Made by a program: the position numbers and the translations under genes. A stretch of DNA of 64,000 nucleotides, taken from Chelonoidis abingdonii. Taxonomy: Eukaryota; Chordata; Testudines; Testudinidae. Where the stretch lies: assembly GCF_003597395.2 (NCBI RefSeq), contig NC_133770.1:29537490-29601489 (forward strand), read 5' to 3'. Positions within the stretch are counted from its first letter, which is position 1, and every line of letters starts with the position of its first letter. Below, in pieces: positions 24,190-38,054 of the stretch. The notes below the pieces were generated by a model. It had not been told where the DNA came from. It saw nothing but the letters and a program-made list of their open reading frames with translations, and searched no databases.

Positions 24190-27100
24190 CAGGAATTTTC
24201 ATATTTTTATTAACAAAAGGGGTGCGGGTGTATATATATTTGAAAAATCTGTAGGTCTTTTTGATGCTGAACAGTTCTTTTCCATACAAATCTATTTACA
24301 TATTGATTCCAACTTTTAAAAACTTGATAAAATAAAGCCTCAAGGAAGAATGGTTACAAAAGGACAAATACAATGGCTGAAGTTATTCATCAACTGCAAC
24401 ACCAATTGCTGTTTAGAGGGGAGGAATGGAGATGCCTGTTCTCAGTGCAGTCTCTGGTTGTAAAAGGGTGCACAGAAAAACCATTACAAGATGTCTTCTA
24501 TAAAAATTTTCCGAATTCCCTCTGTTTAGGCTATAATGCAAGGGCCTATGGGCCCCAAACAGTGTATAATTCATTAAGACAGTGATAGTTGAGGAGGTCT
24601 TATATGAAGTCTTCAACTCCATTCTTTCTGCCTAAGACAACAGCTAAATAATCAATCCAGAAACATCTCAGCAACATTTTTAAATGATAAATTGATATTG
24701 CAGGTGTTGAAAACAAATCCCCAACGCATTTGGATTGCATTGATAAAAACCACTGTTTGGCCTTCTTTGTTTGTTCTCTGAAAGAAGACTTCCCCCTCTC
24801 ATGATGATATTTGCAATCCAATGATATTTAAAAAACTACACTAACACAGTGTAATCCTAAATAATAATTCAATTTTTAATTACATGGAATTGAATACTTT
24901 TCTAACAAATTATACTCACTGAGACTTATTGATCAGTACTGTATCATTGTTTGTGTCTGTGGCAGACTTAGAACAAACCAAAACAGAAAGCAAAGCATTC
25001 CATAACCGCTTGGGAAAGAAAAGTCCATCTAAGTGTAAGTGATTCCGACTGCAGAACTGAAACTAAAGAAAAAAATACACAGAGCAGATTATTTTTTTTA
25101 ATTCTTAGTGCAAGAAACAACCAAGTTAATCACAGAATCAGAATTAATTAAGGATATGGAAAATTCTCCTATACAGAGGTAGAGTCCAGTGCACAAGGCT
25201 AAAACAATATTCAATAGTCTAAACGTGACTGAGCCGGGTTTTACTGAATCCACTTTTTTTTTAAATCAGACTGTATGTACATACAATAAATAAACTATAC
25301 AATCTTTAAAGTAGTTTATTAAACTCCACAAAAATTATAGTAGATGCACTGAGATCTTTACATAGTTCAGAGTTCATATCTCTATCACTGAAAAATATGG
25401 ATAAAACTAATATTCCTGCTATAAAGTTAACAGAAAATCATTTTGCAGTCTTGATAAAACAAATCATTTTACAGACCTGTAAAACCTAAATTTACGCTTA
25501 GCAGGGATCTCAAAGTCCAAATGCTAGGAAAATGTCCCCTTAGCTATATTTTGAATTGAGTTTCAAATGCTCTAATTTTTTTTTTTTATTTTAAAGAGTG
25601 GTCTTTACATTTGATGTTCAAGGAAAAGAAAGGGACCTGGGTACTCACAGTTCTGATGCATTGGCACAATGATAAAGGATGAGAATTAGATTACTTTTAA
25701 TGCCCTGAAAGACACTAAGAAAATTTATGGACAAAAAACTTTAATGTTTCATACTATACATATCACGTTAGAATATTAACAGAAAACTCTGTTTGGTATT
25801 AGTACTTCAATCCTTTCAGTGCCTCTCCACTTTCAAGGCATCTGATCAGCATTGCACTGGGAGTGGAACATGTATCCATGAGCCCGTATGTCTGCTATAA
25901 GCCCTTGGGGCTTAATAAAATTAATATGGACTCTTTATCTTTACTGAAGTAGTGCATAAAGCAAGTCAAATACAGGAAGTCTTGCTGCCGTTCACTTCAA
26001 GGAAACTTGCAAGAAAAATTCAGGGAACCCAGATTTTTCAACTGTATCTTTCTAAAATGTGCAAAAAATCTTCATAAAATCAGACACCCACAAGCATTAT
26101 AGAGCAAACAAATGCTTTTACAGAGATACATTATTTGATATAAAAGGTTCTTGTGTCTCTCATTAGGGAATAGGCATGATAAGAGAAGGGAACCAATAAC
26201 AACAGAAGAGTACAATAATCAACATAGCAGAAAATGGTCTTCACAGTTTGAATTTTGTTTCAATTTCTGAAAGCACCTACACTGAAAAATGAAAGAGTTT
26301 TTTATTTTATTTTTTTAATTCAATCTACCTATGGCAAATACCTTGGTAAAGATTAACATTCTGCTTTTCTATGGACCTTTTCACTGGAACAATTTTTTTA
26401 AAAAGTTTTTTATTTTATACAAACTAACTTTGATTTAAAGTAAACATACAAAAATTGAGGCTATTGCTTGCAAAAATGGACCTGGAGGTGAAGGAATGAA
26501 CTAGTTAGGCCATACAAAAAACCTCTATTTTATATAATGAATTCTTCTAAACTTCTAATGCTATGAAAATTTGCAAAAAGGACTACAAGATCTGATGGAA
26601 ATTTCAACAATTTGGCCCAAGTCTCATCATCATCGAATCCTTCCAACAATCCTGTCTTTATATTAAGGAAATATAAATGATTCCAGGAAGGCACACACAC
26701 TTACATATACTATAAATAAAATACATCATGAAATTACGAATGATCATCTGATCTCGGTATAAACTTTTGGTTCAGCACTATGGTCAAGTTATATTTTTAA
26801 GTACAATAAAAGGCATATAAAACATAACATATGCATAATGATTATGAAGAATAATGCAAATAAGTCAAATCACGGAGAAAAGTGCAATGAAAAAACCCAC
26901 CAATACTATTTATTCAGAGGTTTGTGCTACTGTAGATACAGACTTTGTATTTGCTGCTGTGCAGAAGAGCTGGAAAAATAACCCAAAGAAGCAGGAAAAA
27001 AAAAAGATAGACGATACTAAGGAGAATAATTTAAGATGAAATAATTCAACTCCATTCGTATAGTGCACAGCTAAACTTATTGTGTGGTTTGGTTACACGC

Positions 27101-27484
27101 CGTCATTTCTGCTGAAGAGTACAGCATATTTAAAAAATGGCACAGTCCCCTAATCTCTTTCTGCCTCTCCTCTCCTCTTTTTTTTTTTTGTTTTGTTTCC
27201 TCTTCCAGGCATTTGACTAGCCTTTTCCTTACAAAAAGGGTAAAGCTGTGAGGAATAGTGACAAAAAAGAAGAGTTGCTTCCACTCTCCTTTCCTCTATA
27301 CTGTACTGATTTCTCCTTCCACTCAATTTTTTATTCTTATGTGCTACACCAGGGGGAGGCACTGTAAAGGCAGCTTGACGGATCGAAAAGTAAAAACCCC
27401 AAAGTCTTGTCTTTCCCCCATTACACTCCAAAAAATTTGGATGGATGAAACAGTCCTTCTGTCGAACTATCCCAGACTCCATTG
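24190..27484 (-). other. CCNY: Probable CCNY 3' untranslated region
   Basis: Sequence immediately downstream of the CCNY stop codon on the minus strand. It is AT-rich and almost free of the interspersed repeats that fill the rest of the window, as expected for a long conserved 3' UTR. Candidate AATAAA signals on the minus strand lie at 27330-27335, 26909-26914, 25315-25320 and near 24206-24211. The last is chosen as the tentative end because mammalian CCNY mRNAs have long 3' UTRs. Alternative polyadenylation is likely, and RNA data would be needed to fix the end. Confidence 0.4.
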
Positions 27485-27601
27485 TTAGGAGATGATGGCA
27501 GGGGACCATCTAACCACAGTCAGATTGTCAGCACTAACTGACCGTTTCTTTATAGATTTCCTGAAGTCTTTATACTTGTCTTCACACAAGCGAGAGATGG
27601 C
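27485..27601 (-). CDS. CCNY: Cyclin-Y, last coding exon (C-terminal tail)
   Basis: Encodes 38 residues and the TAA stop, starting [16 protein letters not shown] and ending [15 protein letters not shown]. The exon opens after a CTCAG acceptor in phase 0, directly compatible with the GAG-ending exon at 43307. The end matches vertebrate cyclin-Y (…RWSPAIIS) and not the paralogue CCNYL1, whose tail differs. The middle of the tail differs from the human protein, but the KRS-S-ADN motif is kept; its second serine corresponds to human Ser326, a phosphosite reported to help bind 14-3-3 proteins. Cyclin-Y is a membrane-anchored cyclin that activates CDK14 and CDK16 and promotes LRP6 phosphorylation in Wnt signalling. 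The 3' UTR follows below 27485. Confidence 0.95.
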   Translation of the reverse strand, partial: AISRLCEDKYKDFRKSIKKRSVSADNLTVVRWSPAIIS

Positions 27602-30118
27602 CTGAGAATGAAAAGGGGAAGAAAAGTCAGGCCCTCTGGCAACATCAAAGAGGCCACCACTACACAAATACTACAACCACATAGTGCTATTTTTTATATA
27701 TAGGCAGGATTACCATGTGGCAGGACTACCAGGCGTCACTTTATGAAGCAATGCAAATAAGACTCTTAAAAAAATATTTTGACACAGTCCATTCCTCTGG
27801 AAAAGGAAAAACGCATTGGCAAGTTCCACTGTCTACAGTGTTAACTTTTAAAGGTTAATAGAGACCCACACAAGCTTTTTCTTCACTAGGAAGTGTAATC
27901 CTAGTTATACTATTAAAAATCTAGTTGAATGAATTGACACAAAGCTCACTGCAGATTAAGCTAAATTGTGCTTGGCATCATGTCAGCTAGTCATGGGTAA
28001 ACACTACTGGCAAGAAGAATTACCCCATGACTAGCTATCATGATGCTGAACCTCCTTCTCCTTGTCTACACTGACCAGTCAGTCCCGGTCATCATCATGT
28101 CCCCAGAATTTTTTTTTTTTTAAAGAAGAAAAATCTAAAGTAAATCATGGTACAATTTCATAGTGGAGCTGGGCTCCAACAGAAACATTTCCCTTTTTTA
28201 AACAGTATTCAAACCATCTTCAGCTTAGAATGCATGTATGAGAGTTTTTAAGTCATTCAAACGCAAAAGTGGTCAACGATTCCTGAATTTTGAGTTGAAT
28301 TAAAAACCCAAACTTTTTGCCATAAAATTAAACGGAAAAAATTCAGGTTTTTTTGTGACTGAAGATTTTGATTATTTAAAAAAACAAAATTTACAAAAAC
28401 TGAAAAAGTCTATGAAATTTTTACTGGATTTCCAACAAGATTTACTGAAAAGTAATATTTATACTGAAAATAATCTTAATACTACCCAAGAGAGTGGAGA
28501 TTAAACCTGAAGTGTTTTGAATTGCACATGATGAAAAGGAAAAAAAAAGTCTTTTAAAACATGGCTGACTCCAAACAGCTTGGGCCTAGTTCTCCTCCCA
28601 CCTACACTGGTTTTACAGGGTCGAAACTCTATTGACTTTAATGAAGTCACATCAGTGAAAATTTGTAGGGGAAGATTAAGGGCCCTTGACTTGATACAAC
28701 ATCCATCTTCCTGATGCCGTCACTGCTTTTAGTTAGGGTTGGTTTTCCTGATCATTTTATCAAGGAATAGGACGTGTCTGGGTTCAGACAATTGCCTTTT
28801 CCCAGCCTGTGGAACACGCCTACACTTTCAGTCTCAATCTAATTCTTTAATAAAGTACAATATTTTATTCGGTGAAAAAGTATAGAAGAAGCCTTAGACA
28901 CATTTATTAAATAAATGCTAATCTTATTTTGGAGCATAGGAAACCGTTTTTTCTTATTTTAGATAATTTACTATTACAAGAAAGAAGTTTTCTGCGTGAC
29001 AAATGCTCTGTTGTAGGATTTACTTGATTGCTCTGAGAGCTGAAATGTATCAGCCTATTTGAAGAATCACAGGATCTTTTTATGAAACACAATGATAATA
29101 CATCATTCCTTCATTTCAGGAGACACAGGGTCCTGTTAGCTAGGTAATTTATATAATCAGTGTAAGAAAATACAGACTATATTAAAGGATAATTTAATTC
29201 AGAAGAGACCTTGTATACACAAGAAAATTTAACATCGTTTAAAAAGAAGTCCAAAGATTATGGTAGTCTCAAAATTCCTTGAGACTCATTAGAGCAGCTC
29301 TGGAGGCAGACGGTTTCATTCACTTTGTCCTTAGCCACCTTTAGAATGAATGCATGTGACACGCAGCAGAGTATGCCTGTGGAAGTACTATAAGATTATA
29401 CAGACTTTAAAAAATTTAACTCCAGAACTGGTTTACAACACTCTTTTTCTACATTCAGGGTCAGGATTGTAGCTGGTGAGCAGGGTGCACAATAATCTGC
29501 ACCCAGTCCTTCATACTCTCCAAATACATGATAAATGTTGGGCAAGCCATGCAGAGCTAAGGTTCATCATTCTGATGCCAAGCACCAGATTTACATGCAG
29601 AGGCCCTGATTCAGGAACACTCTTAAGTGTTAAGAACTGTCCAAAATATCAATGTTTTTCTGAATCAGGGCCAGAGACAGTAGTGGCACATAAAGACATC
29701 TTTATCTCTTCCATTAAAGTTGTGGGGGGCAGGTACCTAAAGAAAGGAGCCAGAGTTAGATAGTCAAGAGGGAGAATAAGGAGATGGGAGAAAAGGGGCA
29801 GGGAAATGACTGAGGAGCAAAGGAAATGGGAGGGGGAGGTCACGGGTGATGCCATGGCAGAAGGACATTGTACATGAGTTCTGTCTCCTGTTTTGTTTTG
29901 CATGACAAAATTAAGTTGTTGGAAGAATGTGGTGAGACTTCTCCTCCTCTGAAATGCCTGGGAATAAGCCTGAACAATCTCTTTCCTCAAAGTTTCATGA
30001 TCCAAGGATGCATCCATCCTTTGACTTCTATACTCCCTATCTCTCTGGATGACAAATCGCTGCAAAGCAAATACTTGAAATAATTAAGTGAGAAATGGGC
30101 CATCTGGGAGAGGATGTC

Positions 30119-30171
30119 ATAGAGTCATAATCTCCCAGGCCAGAAGGGAGGGACCACTGTGACCATCTAGT
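30119..30171 (-). mobile_element. CR1 fragment, left part, split by LTR insertion
   Basis: Reads CATAGAGTCATAATCTCCCA...GACCATCTAGT, the reverse complement of a CR1 3' end. It continues at 31710 after the inserted element, so the CR1 is older than the insertion. Confidence 0.75.
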
Positions 30172-30286
30172 TGTGACGTTATTGGTATAAACTGGGACCA
30201 TATAGAACATGGGTTGCAACCAAGGTTCTGTAGTGGCACCAAATCCTATGTAAAGGGGGTCATATAAGGTGTCTAAGACCAGGTTA

Positions 30287-31151
30287 NNNNNNNNNNNNNN
30301 NNNNNNNNNNNNNNNNNNNNNNNNNNNNNNNNNNNNNNNNNNNNNNNNNNNNNNNNNNNNNNNNNNNNNNNNNNNNNNNNNNNNNNNNNNNNNNNNNNNN
30401 NNNNNNNNNNNNNNNNNNNNNNNNNNNNNNNNNNNNNNNNNNNNNNNNNNNNNNNNNNNNNNNNNNNNNNNNNNNNNNNNNNNNNNNNNNNNNNNNNNNN
30501 NNNNNNNNNNNNNNNNNNNNNNNNNNNNNNNNNNNNNNNNNNNNNNNNNNNNNNNNNNNNNNNNNNNNNNNNNNNNNNNNNNNNNNNNNNNNNNNNNNNN
30601 NNNNNNNNNNNNNNNNNNNNNNNNNNNNNNNNNNNNNNNNNNNNNNNNNNNNNNNNNNNNNNNNNNNNNNNNNNNNNNNNNNNNNNNNNNNNNNNNNNNN
30701 NNNNNNNNNNNNNNNNNNNNNNNNNNNNNNNNNNNNNNNNNNNNNNNNNNNNNNNNNNNNNNNNNNNNNNNNNNNNNNNNNNNNNNNNNNNNNNNNNNNN
30801 NNNNNNNNNNNNNNNNNNNNNNNNNNNNNNNNNNNNNNNNNNNNNNNNNNNNNNNNNNNNNNNNNNNNNNNNNNNNNNNNNNNNNNNNNNNNNNNNNNNN
30901 NNNNNNNNNNNNNNNNNNNNNNNNNNNNNNNNNNNNNNNNNNNNNNNNNNNNNNNNNNNNNNNNNNNNNNNNNNNNNNNNNNNNNNNNNNNNNNNNNNNN
31001 NNNNNNNNNNNNNNNNNNNNNNNNNNNNNNNNNNNNNNNNNNNNNNNNNNNNNNNNNNNNNNNNNNNNNNNNNNNNNNNNNNNNNNNNNNNNNNNNNNNN
31101 NNNNNNNNNNNNNNNNNNNNNNNNNNNNNNNNNNNNNNNNNNNNNNNNNNN
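30287..31151. other. Assembly gap (865 N)
   Basis: Unsequenced bases within the family B LTR-like element. The right edge falls inside a nested family A copy in reverse orientation. Any apparent reading frame spanning it is meaningless. Confidence 1.
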
Positions 31152-31196
31152 TTACAAGTGAAAGAGACATTAACCCTTAGCTATCTGTTTATGACA
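31152..31196 (-). mobile_element. Nested family A LTR-like end
   Basis: The reverse complement of 31196-31152 reads TGTCATAAACAGATAGCTAA and onwards, the start of the family found at 755 and 33556. The rest of this copy lies in the gap, so a second insertion into the family B element is inferred. Confidence 0.75.
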
Positions 31197-31709
31197 CCTT
31201 CCAATCTTCTGGAAGTTACCAGATACACTTTACAAGCCAGTCATCTATTCCAATGTAGCTACAAACCTGATATAAGGACTTTGTAATCATTTGTATGTAT
31301 ATGATCTATTAACCACTCTCCTCTTTTATTATTAAATCTTTAGCTAATTTACTAAGCATTGGCACCAGTGTGATTTGTGGGTAAGATCTGATTTGTATAT
31401 TGACCTGGCTCTGGGGCTTGGTCCTTTGGGATCGAGAGAACCTTTTTCTTTTACTGGGGTGTTGGTTTTCATACCCATTCATCCCCAGGACGGGTGGGAC
31501 TGGTGGTGATACTGGGAAACTGGAGTGTCTAAGGAAATTGCTTGTGTAACTTGCGGTTAGCCAGTGGGGTGAAACTGAAGTCCTTTTTGTCTGGCTGGTT
31601 TGGTTTGCCTTAGAGGTGGAAAACCCCCCAGGGCTGTGACTGCCCTGTTTGAGCAATTGGTCCTGATTTGGCACTCTCAGTTGGGTCCCGCCAGAACCAC
31701 ATCGTCACA

Positions 31710-32150
31710 CTAGTCTGATCTGCTGTATAACACAGGCAATGGAACTTCTCCAAAACAATTCCTAGAGCAGATCTTTTTGGAAAAAAACAGCCACTCTAGA
31801 TTTAATAATTGCTGGTGATGGAGAATCCACAACCACCCTTGGTAAATTGCTCCAGTGGTTAAATTACCATCACTGTTGAAAATCAACACCTTATTCCCAG
31901 TTTGAATTTGTCTAGCTTCAAATTCTAGCCTTTGGATTGTATTATACCTCTCTGTCTGCTAGACTGAAGAGCCCATTATCAAGTATTTGTTTCCCATGTA
32001 GGTACTTATAGACTGTAATCACGTCACTCTTTAACCTTCTCTTTCTTAAACTAAATAGATTCATTTATTTCAGCCTGTCATTATAAAACACGTTTTCTAA
32101 TCCTTTAAATCATTCTGGGGTCCCAAATCATCAGCTTAATTATCTTGTCT
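31710..32150 (-). mobile_element. CR1 LINE fragment, right part
   Basis: Continuation of the CR1 copy at 30119-30171. It resembles an old CR1 3' region on the minus strand, with heavily decayed ORF2 C-terminus and 3' UTR. The outer end is approximate. Confidence 0.65.
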
Positions 32151-33059
32151 CCATACAGCAAAACTATAGTTTTCAATAAATATTATCTCATGACAGTAGA
32201 GAAAGTCACTTTCCTGTGGTCTGCAGTGCATCACAAGTTATCCTTACCAATGAAAATAAAATCCTGACATACAAATTGGGGTCTGTTGGAAACAAGATAC
32301 ATGTGTAAAATCTCTGCCCACATGACGTTTCTGAAAGGTATTGTTTTTGCCATAATACTCTTATTTGTTGCTTTCCAAGACACTTGCCATTCTAAAAAAA
32401 GACAGGCAAATACTTGTCTTCCCTTCCCCATCAATATGAAACTATTTTGAAATGTTCTGTTTTTTATACTTCCGGAGCTTTTGCCCCTTATATAACTGGC
32501 TCTGTAGAAATCTGCAAACATTAACACAGCAAAATGAGGTTATTCTCTCTCCACTTGAACAGAACATTTATATAAAACAACACTTTATAACCCAAGTCAC
32601 TTATAGGTCCCTTAGTAAGAATGAGATTCAGGTTATGAGACCTTTTCCACATTTTATATCAAATAGAAACCAAACGGACTCAAAATATTTACAGCACAGT
32701 TTCAATACCAAATAAAGGAAATAGTTTTTCTATGGCAAAAGATTGGCTTGGAAATGAGATGGTTTCCTTGCCAAATCAGTCCATAATCCTTAGCAACCCA
32801 TCATTTAGCTAGAGGAATTAATTACTTCAATACTGTCCATTTGATGGGAATATTTCTGTCCTACCTTTCTGTCAGATAAGATGAAAACTGAGTTGGAATG
32901 GATCCTACTAATATCCTTGTTCGCATGTGGGAATTCTCGATGTATTTAACAATCCTGTATTTAAATGCAGCTTTTTGTATTTGGGAGGGATTACAAAATC
33001 AACATTGGAAGCCACTTTGTCAAGTTTCCGCCGAAGTAAAGTCCATTTTGGCTTAGAAA

Positions 33060-33111
33060 CCTACTCAGGGTAGGAATAAATCAAGCATTCCTACTCAGGG
33101 TAGGAATAAAT
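33060..33111. repeat. 30-bp tandem duplication
   Basis: The 22-base word beginning CCTACTCAGGGTAGGAATAA occurs at 33060-33081 and again at 33090-33111. It lies at the 5' start of the CR1 copy that follows. Confidence 0.9.
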
Positions 33112-33555
33112 GGTCAGTTTTCAGAATGGAGAGAGGGAAATAGCAGGGTCCTCAAGAAATCTGTACCAGAAGCAGTGCTGTTCAATATATTTACAAATGA
33201 TCTGGAAACAGGGGTAAATAGTGACATGGTAAAGTTTGCAGACAATATAAAATTGCTCAAAATATTTAACTCCAAAGTAGACGGCAAAGAGTTACAGAAG
33301 TATGTCTCAAAATTGGGTGACTGGGCAACAGAATGGCAGATGAAATTCCGTGTTGATAAATGCAGAGTAATGCACACTGGAAAACATAATCCCAAGTATA
33401 CTTAATATGAAAAGGTACAAATAAGGGCGACAAAAGTGATCAGGAGTATGGAACAGCTTCCCTATGAGAAGAGATTAAAAAGACAGACTGCTGAGCTTGG
33501 AAAAGAGACAGCTAAGGAGGGATATGATAGAGGTGTATTAAATCACGAATGGTGT
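33112..33555 (+). mobile_element. CR1 LINE copy, left part
   Basis: A plus-strand frame at 33175-33405 reads 'LFNIFTNDLETGVNSDMVKF' followed by 'ADNIKLL', the CR1 reverse transcriptase palm with its ADD box changed to ADN. Then come 'LGDWATEWQMKF', 'DKCRVMH' and 'GKHNP'. After an internal deletion near 33406 it continues with 'CEELLSYE'-like sequence to GAATGGTGT at 33555. The remainder is at 38190-38632, separated by the LTR-like insertion. Confidence 0.85.
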
Positions 33556-33779
33556 TGTCATAAACAGATAGCTAAAGGTTAATGTTTCTTTCACCTGTAA
33601 AGGGTTAACGAAGGGAACCAAACACCTGACCAGAGGACCAATCAGGAAACCGGATTTTTCAAAGCTCAGGGAGGGAACGTTTGGGTCTGTGTCTTTTGTC
33701 TGTCTCTCAGCTATGAGAGGGATCTTTTATCTTCTCATAGCTTCTAAATCTTCTGTTTCCAGCTTGTAAGTACAAGCTA

Positions 33780-34490
<711 letters not shown>

Positions 34491-35082
34491 TTTTTGTACA
34501 TTGATTGTTATGTTCGGTGCAATTATACAATGTTATGGATTCTTGTTTTTCTATATTTTGTGTATGGTTGCCTGGAAATTGTGTCTTAAAATTGCTATTT
34601 CTTTTTTTCTTCTTGGAATAAGGTTGTGTATTTTTCATTTTTTTCTTTTAACAATTGACCCTGTCATTGTCAAACCTGATAACAAGACTAATGTATGTGT
34701 TTTTCTTTTTATTTTTTTTTTTTTTTTTCTTTTAATATTAACAGTTTTTAAAAGGACCTGTTTTGAGTTTCTTGGCGCTAAGGAACAAAGGGAAGGGAAA
34801 CATAATTCTACTGTGTTAGAATCTACGTGTAGGGTGATCTTGAACAGCCTCAGGGGAAGGAGGGGAGGGCGTAGGGGGAAGAGGGTGAGGTACTTTAATC
34901 TCTCGGTGCTTGTGTTTAAGACTTTGAGTCTGTTACTTCCAGCGGGAAGCTGGGAGGCGTAAATCGTGTGGACGGACAAGGGGGGAGGTTATTTCCCTTT
35001 GTTGTTTATAAGGACTCAGGGCATCTGAGTCTTGGGGGTTCCCACAGGGAATGTTTTGGAGACCCCGAGGGGAGTCAGGCCT

Positions 35083-38054
35083 GGAAATTTCCTGGGCTTT
35101 GGTGCAGCTGATATCAGATCTACGCACCGCTCCTAGGCCCTGGTATTAAGCTTTGAGCGGTTTTTGTCTGATTATTCCCTTTCCAAATCTAGCTTCTCCA
35201 GTTTTGTGATATGAACGCTAAGGTTCAACTAATCTGAGTAGGAAGACTACGACACGGTGGTCTTTTGTGATAAAGTTATAAGGAGTCTCTATTGACGGCC
35301 TCGAGATCAGCGATGGTACACACACAGAAGCCAGGGGTCAAAGGAAGCCCAATTAGGAAAAATTTAACAGGCATCAGGGATTGCATGTTCACCTTGGCGT
35401 TCGTGTGTGTTTGCGAGACGGTAAAACCAAAAAGGAAGTACTCCGTCCTGTTATACAATGTGCATGACCGCATTCTTACGAGGGTCCTGATAGGGTTGGT
35501 TGTCAACACCTGGGTGAGGAACTCGTTGCCCAAATTTGGGGATTTGTTCATGATGTGAACGCGGGCCGAAAGCAGCGCGGCCAGTGCAGCTTGGTGGTTC
35601 AAGAAAGAATTAAGATACAAGTTCATGGCGGGAGCCACTTTTTCCCTCCCATAGGTCCAATCGGCCAGAGGCGGCGTAATACAGAATTCTTAATCCTGCG
35701 ACTCAGGCAGTGTAGGTGTGAGGGCTGCGGGTCCTTCTTGGGCTTGGATCAAGCTCATAGATGGTTGGTGATTTTAGCTTTATAGAGCCTGGTTCTGAGG
35801 GCAGCAGCCCCAACTTCCTCACTTACAGAAAAAACAAGCTATTGGTTATTGGCTCGTGAGCTGGACATGCAGAATAGTTCAGGTTTCTCCCTTTACCACG
35901 GTAAGGAGGATGCAGATGTATCCCATCAGGACGACGTCATGCCTCCTCTATTGTGAGGTTCAACTCCATCTGTGTAAGGCGCCTAACCTGAAATATTCAC
36001 AACGCTCGGTCTCTAGCAGTTCCAGGTGTTGTGAACCAGACTAAAAGCGCAAAAAAACACAGAAACATCCTCCAGAACAGTCCTTTCTACCCTACGGAAT
36101 TCAGATCTCCTAAAAGTTCAACTGCCTCAAGTCGAAAATAGGAACCAGAGATATCAAGATATCTGCACCAGGTAAGTTTCTGTCCTGTTTGTGCCATCTG
36201 CGCAGGTAGGACACTCACAGCCCGTGAGCCATCCCAGACAGGTCTGTAACAAGTCTGTCCAATGAAGTCTAAGGATCCCCACATCAGGACATATCTTCTC
36301 TTGATAGTACTTCCAGCCACCAGTTGGTTCTCAAACTGTGTCGGGTACCCAAAGTGGTCAAGACCAAGTTTTAATGCGGGTGGCCAGGGTCGACTCAGAT
36401 ACTGCTGGGGCTTCGGTGCCTCAAAAGGCCAGCCCTCCTGGCGGATGCCGCATGGCAGAGCTGAGTGGTTATCGCGGAGGACCCTTCTCGGCTGCAGCTA
36501 TGGGATGGGGTTAAAGCCTTTGCTTTGCCCCCTGGCCTGCACCACTTCTGCGGCTCCCTTGGGCCAGGGAAAGGCAACCAACCACAGCCACCTGGGAGCT
36601 TTGGGCAATTCCGTGCAAACGTAAACAAAACGTTTGGCGACCCACCAGCAGAATTACCCTGACAAGGGTCAACGTTGCGCCTGGGGCAGGCATCGGGCAA
36701 ATTGACTGCCCTATTTTCCTTCACAACCTCGCCTCTTGGGAATCTTGTGCACTCTATGATGGGTATTATTTTCAGGGGCATCGACTAGTTAAGACTCATG
36801 TTAAAGGTTGCATGACAACCCTCTGGGAACTCAAAGAGTAACGAATGGTTAAAGGTGCTAGAGTGTAGTTGAAGGCCTTGTGCTAGGGCTAATGGTCAGG
36901 TGGACCCAGGTTATCTGTGAGATACATGCCAGTACCCACGACTATGGCCATTAATTCCCAGCGACTATCACTTAACTTTTATGCATTTCTCTCGATTGTG
37001 CATGATCTCTACTAGTTTTGGTATTCTCCCCCAATAGTGTGTATAACAATAAGATAATTACAAAGTATTTAAATGCAAAATATTTGTATGCTCTTCAAGA
37101 TAGGGAAATTACAGATCCAGACAAAACGGTATTAACCCTTCATACTAAAGACTATCAACAAGACATGCACTAATGACCTCAGCCATGTATGCTTATGTCG
37201 AGATACAGGGAAGGGTAGTGCCGCAGAACTAGTATATATTTCCTTGTTTTCTCATTCAGACAAGGCAATTCTTGAGTATTTAATCTTGTTCATCCGGACG
37301 TTAATCGTAGCAAATCCTAATGTTTGTATTTGGTTACTTTTGAATCTTTGGCCTGTCCCTTTATGAAATGGGACAGCATGTCTCAGTATCCTCAAGGAAA
37401 ACGGACTCGTTTTTGAGACGAGTGCATAATGATGTCAAGTGCGCTGGACTTTCGTAAGCTCAATCGTGGGTCGTTACTGTCAGATCCTCTAACCCTATGG
37501 TGGAGAGAGAGTGTAGATAAGACTTTAGTAATCTATGTTTGAGACTTCATAGTTTAAAATCTAACACCAACCCTCCAGGTTTAGAAATCAGCCAATAATG
37601 ACCTTGCAACGTAACGCCAGTCTTGCTGCATATACTGGATAATAGAAATTTTATGTCGTATACTTACCTGTGTGTAGCTGAACCAAATGCAAGCCTATTA
37701 TATTTCTGCACTACAGAAATAGTGAAGAAAGACGAGATAGACTGGATCTTAGAGAATAGAGTCCAGAAAATTCCCTTTGATCATTGTCCGGTCATTTTGG
37801 AAAATTGGAATAAAGGATTAAGAGCATTTGGGAAGACGGTTAGGTGAAGCTTAAAATCTTTAAATAACTGCATTGTAGACTACTGTCAATTTCAACTCTC
37901 AGGTTACGGATGAAATGCTTAATAGAGGATCAGTCTAGTAGAACTAGTTTGCGAGTGTAGCAATAATGGTCTGCCCTGGTATAGCTTTTTTTGATTAGAT
38001 AGTTTTATATTACACCTTGCGTATCTACCAAATCTTTCATATTATTCTAATTAA
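35083..38054. other. Corrupted collinear duplicate of 38055-38995
   Basis: Words from the clean sequence recur here in the same order but separated by extra, random-looking bases rich in CpG. Examples are ATGAACGCTAAGGTTCAA (35211 and 38145), TCTGAGTAGGAAG (35233 and 38164), AAAAGGAAGTACT (35430 and 38287), GGAACTCGTTGCC (35518 and 38328), ACTGCCCTATTTTC (36705 and 38524) and CTATGGCCATT (36942 and about 38609). It includes the LTR end, the CR1 flank and unique sequence beyond it. A real second copy should not share the unique flank, so this looks like an unpolished read left next to the polished contig. No gene in this stretch should be believed. Confidence 0.8.

Larger units (their letters stand above)
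30172..31709. mobile_element. Solo-LTR-like element, family B (TGTGACG...CGTCACA)
   Basis: The ends TGTGACG (30172-30178) and CGTCACA (31703-31709) are inverted and carry the TG...CA of LTRs. The flanks CTAGT at 30167-30171 and 31710-31714 are an exact 5-bp target-site duplication. Removing the element rejoins an antisense CR1 copy (…CATCTAGTCTGATCTG…). TG/CA ends with a 5-bp duplication point to a solo LTR rather than a hAT element (8 bp). No gag, pol or env is visible, but the interior is interrupted by an 865-base gap and by a nested piece of family A at 31152-31196. Confidence 0.75.

Noticed and set aside
30037..31180. Frames of 300-377 codons across the N gap
   Set aside because: Their length comes from unsequenced bases; the readable ends are LTR-like repeat.
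35276..36781. Frames of 60-128 codons on both strands
   Set aside because: Located in the corrupted duplicate, where inserted bases create random frames.
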